Assembly (NCBI GenBank): GCA_003667245.1
Contig: RCNN01000120.1
Location: forward strand, 32,911 to 96,910
Direction: 5' to 3'
From: Heterostelium multicystogenum
Lineage: Eukaryota > Evosea > Eumycetozoa > Acytosteliales > Acytosteliaceae
DNA length: 64,000 nucleotides
Positions 56,793 through 64,000 of the stretch are shown in pieces. Each line of letters starts with the position of its first letter. Within the stretch, counting starts at the first letter, position 1. The notes under the pieces are model-generated. The model ran no database searches and had not been told where the DNA came from. It was given only the letters and a program-made list of their open reading frames with translations. A program made the translations under genes and the position numbers.

Positions 56793-59403
56793 CTAATCTA
56801 AATTGAAAGGTGGGAATTTAATAACCATTACAGATATATTGTCGGTACTTCTTCTCGCGAAGGCAATCTCTCTTAGTTTCATACAAGCTTTCTCTGGATC
56901 TGAGATAGGAGCAACGATGCTGATGGCTTCGTCGTCTGACATTACATCCCAAATACCGTCACATGCAATAATCATGAACTGATTCTTGATGTGTGTTTCC
57001 AAGTTGATGGGTCCAAAAATATCTGGTTCACACGATACATATGGCACCAGAAGCAAATCACCGAGTGCTCTTGAAACTGCTAGTTGTCCGTTGACACGAC
57101 TGGTAGTGGCACCTGTGACTGAGTTGACAGATGTAACGACTGTACCTCCAAGTGCTTTGATACGCTCCTCTTCTTTGGGATCGTTTGGTTTGTGATCGTT
57201 GGAAACACGTACTGCAATACCGTCACGACACAATACAGCACGGCTGTCACCGACATTGGCCACATATCCTTTCTTACCAAGGAATAGTGCGACCACTGCA
57301 GTGGTACCACCACGCATGTTCTTATCTTGAATGGTCTTGTTGAGTGAGATGAACGACTCTTTGAGGGATTTTACAGGGTTGTGATTGGCTTTGAGTTTTT
57401 CAGCGAGATGTTTGTGTAGCTCCATTGCTGCGAGCTTGGCAACATCGTTACCACCGTGTCCATCAAAAAGTGCAAAGTAATCTTCATCAATATGTCCTCT
57501 AAATGTACCATAGATAACAGACTCGTCTTCCATATTTGGACGACGACCAATTGTATCTGCAAATCCAACGATGAAACGTGAAGAGTGATGCTTGACAACC
57601 TTGACTCCACTGTGTGACTTCAAGTTGCTCGATGCGCTATTCTTGCTCTTCTTGAATTTACTCAGTAGTCCAATTGGTTTGGAAAGGAGTGACGAAGATT
57701 CCTTCGGCAGGACATTGTTGAGTGAGTCGGGCGACTCTAGATTACGAGGTGAAGGTGGTTTAGGATTGAGTGCTGGTGGCGGCAGGATCAATTCACCATT
57801 TACACCAATGGCAGGTGGTCCCTTCAAATAGAATGCATTACTACGTCCACGACCACCTCTTGGCATTTCCTCTTCTTCCGCCATCATATCTAGCAATCCT
57901 TGCCCGCCAAAACTGTTGCCTTTGAAATTGTTTTCTGGTTCCAAATAAAAATGTATAGGATTGTCACCGTTTGATGCAATTGGCATTGAGGCGGAAAGTA
58001 GTGAAGGTGAAGGTGATGGCGATTCATTATGATTACTATTACTATTGATTTCATGATTGGATTCTGATTCTTCGGACGATGATAAAGTTGGTGGAATTTC
58101 TACATTATTTTTACTATTAAACAAGTTACTGTCTGCTGATGTTGCTGTTGTTGTTGTCGTTGTTATGATCGGTGCAATTTGTGTGGATGAAGTTGAAGTT
58201 TTAATATTTGAGTGACTTTGATTGAGGGATTGTGGTTTTGATGGTGGCTGCTGTTCCAGATCTAAAGGTATTGGTGGATGTTGTTTCTTTGGCTTTCTCT
58301 TCACAGATAATCTCCATTTCTTCTTTTCTTTCTTTGTTGCTGTGCCTGATGTTTGTTCGGATTCTTCTTCGTCAGACGAAGACGAGGAAGAAGAAGGATT
58401 TATACTGGAGGTGCTTGGTGACTTTGGAATAGACTGTGGTGGTGATAGAGCACCAGCACTAGCTGGCGATTGCGTAGATGATTTTGATTTCTTAAATTTA
58501 AAGAGTCTATTCTTTTTGCTGGGTGTAGATGGTTTGATATCGTTACATTCGGTGGTTGTGGTGGCGAGGTTCGAGGCGGAAGTGGATGTGGTGGTTGTGG
58601 TAGTTGTGTTGGAAACGCTTTGTGGTAAAGATGGTGCCGACGCTGATAAGGCAAATGGGGGAATCGATGTTGATGCTGGTATTAATACAACAGGCAGAGA
58701 TGAAGCTGAGATTGATAGTTTTCTGCCAGGTCTATCAATTGGAATTTGTTCATTATTATTACTATTGGTAGTTGGATTGCTATTGTTATTATTATTATTA
58801 TTGTTATTGTTAAATTCGATTATATTACAACTGTTTACAACATCTTCAATCTCCTTTATGATGTTAAAGATGTTCTCTGTGGATAGTGAACTACTATTGG
58901 TATAAGATGACAAGGAAGAAGAGGAATATTCCTCGACTAATGTAACTGGATTTCGAACACATTTTGTATTTGAACGATTTTATATATGCTGGCTTGTTGG
59001 TGTAGCTGTGATGATGGTGCTGGTTATTTTGATGGCTGCTGTTGCTGCGCGAGCTTCTACCGTTAGTAGACGAAGAAGTTGCTGTAGTCGATGTGCTAGA
59101 TGATGTTGTGTTGGCGTTGCTATTAGCTGCTGCTGCTGCTGCAGTTACATCATGTTCAGCGTCAGAGATGTCCTCACCCGATGAATTCGATGACTCTTCA
59201 TCACTGCTACTGCTGGTTACATTATTATCCTCCACAAACTGCTTATTTATATCCTCAGAGGACGGATAGCTCTTGATATCCATTATCAGGGTGTTGTCAA
59301 CCTCTGTTTCACCAGACAATTTATGATCGCTATACTGCTCCTGTTGCTGCTGTTGCTGATCAGCAAACGAGTGAGGTTGATCCAACAAGATATCAGTTGA
59401 CAT
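56793..59403 (-). CDS. PP2C-type Ser/Thr phosphatase with long disordered N-terminus
   Basis: One exon of about 870 codons, start 59403, stop 56793. The first 550 residues are Gln-, Ser-, Asn- and Pro-rich with Lys/Arg patches. One base is extra at T4 58978-58981, where the first frame (YIKSFKYKM) passes to CVRNPVTLVEEYSSSS. The phosphatase domain starts SRFIVGFADTIGRRPNMEDE and includes FALFDGHGGNDVAKLAA, MRGGTTAVVALFLG, YVANVGDSRAVLCRDG, NDHKPNDPKEEERIKALGG and IACDGIWDVMSDDEA. It ends RSTDNISVMVIKFPPF. All metal-binding Asp residues of PPM phosphatases are present (D-G-H-G-G, D-G and D-N), so it should be active. The target is unknown. The 3' end is 111 bp from the convergent pyrophosphatase gene. 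Confidence 0.85.
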
Positions 59404-62400
59404 TCTTATTGTCTGCTGTTCTATATCTATATAATTACTACGATGAAGTTTGTTAGTAACTGTGATTTTTAAGCTCGTTAACAGGAGTGGAGTGAAGTGA
59501 TGTGAAGTAGATCACTTACTTATTTTTTGTCGTTGTTTGGTCTTAGTACAAAAAAAAGTTTTAAAAAAAAAACCCAATCTTATCTTGTTGTTATTGTTAT
59601 AATTATTATTATTGATGTTGTTGATAGTATAATTTAATTTACAAAGTTACTTAAACTAAAGATATGTATGTGTATGTATATAGCTATATTTTAGTTTGTT
59701 TGTTGAATATAAGGTTTGATAGATAATGGATGATGGTATTGACTTGATTATGATTAAACTATATTATAAAACCTTTTACAACTCCTGTTTCTTTTCCTAT
59801 TTTAAGTCCAACTAATACTATTGATATTGACTATTAGGACAGTATAGTATTGTATAGTACTTTCAATTATATTCTATTCTAGTCTATAATATTGTTTATG
59901 ATAATAAATTTAGGAAATTGGATATTATTGGTTAGTAACTGTGTGTTTAGTTTTATTACAATCCGAATTAAATAATGATCAACATAAAACAACAACAACA
60001 ACTCAATCAAACAATTCTGTAGACTTCTTTACTTTTATAGAAAGTGTATTTAGATAATTACAATTTTAAATCCTAACAAATATGTATATTGTAAATTATT
60101 TGGTACAATTGTTTATTGTTAGCTTGGTGAATGGTGAATAATGATGCTTCTGCTGATGATGATGATGATGATGTTATATTATTATACTGTTGTTCTTGGT
60201 ATTGTTGCACTCGTTTATTTCGATGCTCAATTGAATAATAATACTAGTATTAAATAATGTGTCAACAATAAAAATAAACACAAACTAACTAATTAGTTAA
60301 GGTAGTTGTTGTTACTTGTTTGTTTGCTGGTGATTATATGTTCTCGCACTATTATTATTTTTATTATTATTATTGTAGATGCAATAACAATATTACTATG
60401 TTAATTATAACTTTTTTGTGTATGATATGATATTTATTATTTATTTTATTAAAGTGGTGCCACGGTAGTAATTACTATATGGTTGTTGGTTGTTGGATGA
60501 TGATGATGATGAAAATACTTGCTGATGCTGATGATAAAACAAACAAAGAACAACAACACCACCACACTTTCAAAACCAACATCAAAAACAACTCCTACTA
60601 AACTTGAATAAACTAAACTAAACTAACTAGACTAACTTTACCATAAACTAAAATTGTTATTTTTTTATTAATGTATCTACTCTAGAATATTCTAGTCCAA
60701 TATAATAATATATATATATATATATTTATGTATATATTTATATATGATGATGGATGGATGGATAGATGGTTGGATAGTTGGATGGTTGGATGTTTTAGAT
60801 GATACACTACACCTGTTGTGTTGTTGTTGTTAGTGTAGTGTTTGGGTTGTTTGTTTGTTTTTTGAATTTTTGTGATGGTAGATGATAAAAAAAGAGTAGA
60901 AAAAATAATATTTTTGATTAATTTTGTGTGACAAAGTGTGGGTAACCGTTTAATAAAAACAAAAATAAAGCAAATTTCAAAAAAATAAATATTTGAAAAA
61001 AAGAATATCTAAATTGTGTGTGAGTTGGATTCATCTAAAAATTGCAATGTTTTTTTTCTTGTGATTATCGTTTGAATCTCCAAATTTTTGGATAAATCCA
61101 AAACTAATAATAATAATAGTAGGATAGAGTGAATGACATTGTTATAACATTTTAAAATAGCTTATAATCTTATAACCAGAGAGTAAGTCAGTTTATTAAT
61201 ATTTATTGAGATTATATTCTGATGCTGAAGATGATGATGATATATGATGATACTGCTGTGAATGACAGACCGACTTACCGACTTTCATGTCGATCATGTC
61301 AGTAGTCATTATTGTTCTTTCGCTATACCAACCAATCAATCAATCAATCCAGTTAAAATTATACATATTGATTGTGAGTCTGATAAAAATTAATAAAACA
61401 AACAACTATAATTATATTTACTTTTAAACTTCTTTAGTAGTAGTTGTGGATTTTGTTGGTTATATTATTATTGTTGTTATTGGTTATTTATTTATTATTA
61501 TTATTATGGTAGATTAATATAAAATTCAGTTTTAATTTAAAGTTATTTTTTCTTATTGTGTTGTTGATTCTACCAAAGATCTATTTTATAATAATAAATA
61601 AAAATCTCTAAGATTCCCTTGATAAATGAAATGAAATTGAATTTCCAAAGTAATAATAAATAAGTAAGAAGTGATTGATTGAATAAGGAAATATTAATGA
61701 AGACTAAAGATATATGATTGATGATAGATGGAACTGTCTGTAATATTTATGAATTAATTGATTGAAGTAATTTTAAGAAAACATTAAAAGATTACTAAAA
61801 AATTAAAGTTTAAATATAAATTTATCCATAATTATATGATCTTTATTGAACTTTTATTTCATTTGAATTGTACATTTGCACATATTCATTGAAATTTTAT
61901 TGGTATTTTTTAATGTAGTTGGTGAATTATTAATGTGTGCTTTGCTTTTGATTTGTTTTGGTTTTGTGTGTTGATCAATGAAATAGTAGTAGATTTAATT
62001 TAATTGTGATTGTTAACAATTATTGCTCAATTAGGAAAGTAATTAATAATCGTTGGTGTTTTGAGTTGAAATTAAGTCATTCGATTACAGGATGTGATGC
62101 AAATCTAATTGGATAAAGTAATTTGGTAGGATTCTCAAAACCACACAATCTTGGTGATTTAGACGTGTGCAATATCAACATGTTGACAATCCTACTCAGT
62201 AATTACTTTTTAACTGATTGCTTTTGTAATAAAAAAAAATAATAATTTAAATACAAGTACATTACCAAATAAGTTAAAAACATCGAATTGATTGATTGGA
62301 CAGGTTTATACTATTTATATACAGATAAACAATTGTACTAATATAGTCATTAGGTGTACTTGATGGTGTTTGTATATTCAAGTATGGTAATAATCTTAAA

Positions 62401-63199
62401 TCGTTATGTCTCAAAAATAACAATCACAATCACGCCATATAAAGTTCACTAACCATACATATATATACATACATAAGTTTTTGATATTATCTTTTAATAT
62501 TATATTAATTAAAAGATGATTTAATATATTAATACTCGTATTATAATCTAATCTAATTCAAAGAGAGAGAGAAATGCTATGAATTAGCTTATAAAGGTAC
62601 CATTCTATTCATTGGATTAAATTAATTCAACTAAAATCAACTCATAAAAAAACCAAGATAAGATGTATTATATGATTGTTATTGATATCATATCCACTTC
62701 ACAAACAACTCAACCACACACATTTTGATCATAGATAGATGCCTGGGTGTGTGAAATAGAAACGAAGGTGGTCAAATAGTGTTCAACAATGAGGACTAAT
62801 TATAGTAGTTAGTGAAAACTAAGTTATTTCTTTCATAAGAATGGAAAAGATAATTGATCTTTGAGTGGAGTTTCAAATGTTATGTTAATATTAATAACTC
62901 AAACTGTCATACCTAAGATAAATTTACACAACTGGGTAAATTTCAAAAAATATCAGAAATAATAATAAATTTGACCAAAAAACAAATATTATTTGTTTTA
63001 ATTAATAATATCAATAATATTAGTTAGATACTTGAAGATATATACAGCCTTTGTCAGAAGTGAAAGTGGGTAGTCAGAGTTGCGAGAATATAGACTCTTT
63101 GTAAATCTCTGTAGTACTGAGCATTAGTGGATATTCTACTCTAACAATTCTGTACTCTTCATTTATCTTAATTAATATTGTTTTTTTTACTTACTTATA
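59404..63199. other. Long intergenic region (3.8 kb)
   Basis: Divergent promoter space between the PP2C gene and the last gene. It is strongly AT-rich with a TA repeat (60709-60726), GAT and GGAT repeats (60150-60175, 60750-60790), and an AATC run near 61335-61350. No reading frame with coding character and no tRNA-like sequence were found. Regulatory or non-coding RNA content cannot be judged by eye. Confidence 0.4.
60709..60726 (+). repeat. TA dinucleotide repeat
   Basis: About nine TA units in the PP2C upstream region. Confidence 0.8.
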
Positions 63200-64000
63200 A
63201 TGAATTCATTAAATCAAAGAGTAAGTGTAAATCAATACTTTGTTTATGTCTAAATATATATATATTATGTATATTTACATAATTCAATTACTCTACCTCT
63301 ACAGATTAAAAAACATTTAGTTCAGAATTATGATTTTGACTTGAGCTCAACAGAGTTTAAAGAGATCTCTAAAAAGGTAAACCAACCTTAGTTTAATATA
63401 CTCATAGATGACTTAGAACTGAAGGATGTAAAGCCAAAGAAAGTAACCAGAGCAATATTTTATTATATAAAAATGCACAGAAAGATATTCAAAATTTAAA
63501 TCGGGAATACTACCCATTTGTAAGTAAACTATAAATCTTATTTTAGTATTAAACCTAATGTAAAATATATTTACAGAAAAAAAAAGTTAGCAATAACAAT
63601 AACAGTGTTAATAATTCCTCTGATAGCTCAATAACTAGCACTCACAACAATAATAATTTAAAACAATGTTTAAATAGTAATAATAATAATAATAATAATA
63701 CAAGCAATCAAATTAATATTACTTCAGCAACAGCGAACCAACAAACATTTAAATATTAATTCTGAGCTAAAAAATAACAATATAGATGCATTAGATCAAC
63801 AACAAGCTCAACTATTTAAACAAATAGATCAGCAAATACATAAACAAAATCAACTATTAGAACAAATAGATCAGCAAATACAACAAAAAGATCAGCAAAT
63901 AGAACAAAATGATCAACAAATACAACAATTGGAGCAAAGAATACTAAATTTACAAAAGGAAAATCAACAAGCTTTATCTCAACGTTATCTTATTGGTAAA
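63200..64000 (+). CDS. Partial Gln-rich coiled-coil protein, 5' part
   Basis: ATG at 63200 opens a short exon, MNSLNQR, with a GTAAGT donor. Exon 2 (63305-63376) gives IKKHLVQNYDFDLSSTEFKE. Exon 3 (about 63411-63520) gives TEGCKAKESNQSNILLYKNA. Exon 4 from about 63578 starts with Lys residues and runs through Asn/Ser-rich sequence into a repetitive coiled coil built on QIDQQI and QLLEQI units with Lys, Asn and Gln, open to the window edge. Two one-base breaks, at A5 63371-63375 and AAA 63751-63753, need correcting. The family cannot be identified from this part. The heptad-like Ile/Leu spacing suggests a long parallel coiled coil. Confidence 0.55.

Noticed and set aside
23382..63199. tRNA, rRNA or spliceosomal RNA genes
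   Set aside because: I searched by eye for cloverleaf TpsiC and anticodon patterns and known RNA motifs, and found none. A covariance-model search would be needed to exclude them.
266..63755. Programmed ribosomal frameshifting as the explanation for the frame breaks
   Set aside because: Breaks occur in unrelated genes, in both directions and mostly in plain homopolymers, without a shared slippery motif. Sequencing indels are the simpler explanation.
1..64000. CRISPR arrays, bacterial operons and Shine-Dalgarno sites
   Set aside because: Genes are intron-bearing, with no regular spaced repeats. The window is eukaryotic.

Overview
The window looks like nuclear DNA of a social amoeba (Dictyostelia). 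Intergenic DNA is very AT-rich and full of short tandem repeats. Introns are short (about 50-130 bp), GT..AG and AT-rich. Proteins carry Asn, Gln, Ser and Thr runs. Families are typical of the group: IPT/TIG surface proteins, CGxCGG repeat membrane proteins, AAA-ATPase-like/PD-(D/E)XK proteins, ELMO, RapGAP and GRAM proteins. Genes for exocyst Sec8, GH31 alpha-glucosidase, OTUD6B and pyrophosphatase are plainly eukaryotic. The species cannot be fixed from sequence alone.

Layout. 0-6 kb is a decayed region: a partial gene at the left edge, a gene remnant, a small mitochondrial-type membrane protein, a family pseudogene with at least four frameshifts and a stop, another remnant, and a tiny secreted Lys/Gly-rich peptide. 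6-17 kb is accessory: a secreted protein, an SDR reductase, a TIG-domain surface receptor, an AAA-ATPase-like/nuclease-fold protein, surface-protein remnants, a phage tail-collar gene preceded by a hairpin and bracketed by two related 50-bp repeats, and another secreted protein. 17.5-33.6 kb holds an FlK-type hotdog thioesterase, a CUE-domain protein, an ELMO protein, a possible Nse6/SLF2-like protein and a Rap GTPase-activating protein. 35.6-50.6 kb holds a CGxCGG-repeat membrane protein, exocyst Sec8, a perfect 32-bp inverted repeat, a four-helix membrane protein, a GH31 alpha-glucosidase and an unusual Ras/Rab-like GTPase. 52.5-64 kb holds a GRAM protein with a Cys-rich C-terminus, OTUD6B, an inorganic pyrophosphatase, a PP2C phosphatase and the start of a Gln-rich coiled-coil protein. 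Several intergenic stretches exceed 1.9 kb and sit upstream of signalling or trafficking genes.

How the genes relate. There are no operons. Thematically the window is rich in adhesion and surface proteins (TIG receptor, CGxCGG receptor, remnants) and in small-GTPase and membrane-traffic functions (ELMO, RapGAP, Rab-like GTPase, Sec8, GRAM).

Caution. About twenty otherwise healthy genes contain one or more single-base frame breaks, most of them in short homopolymers. This looks like draft-sequence indels rather than mass pseudogenisation. I give gene spans across these breaks and state where each lies. Exon limits come from hand reading and may be off by a base or two.
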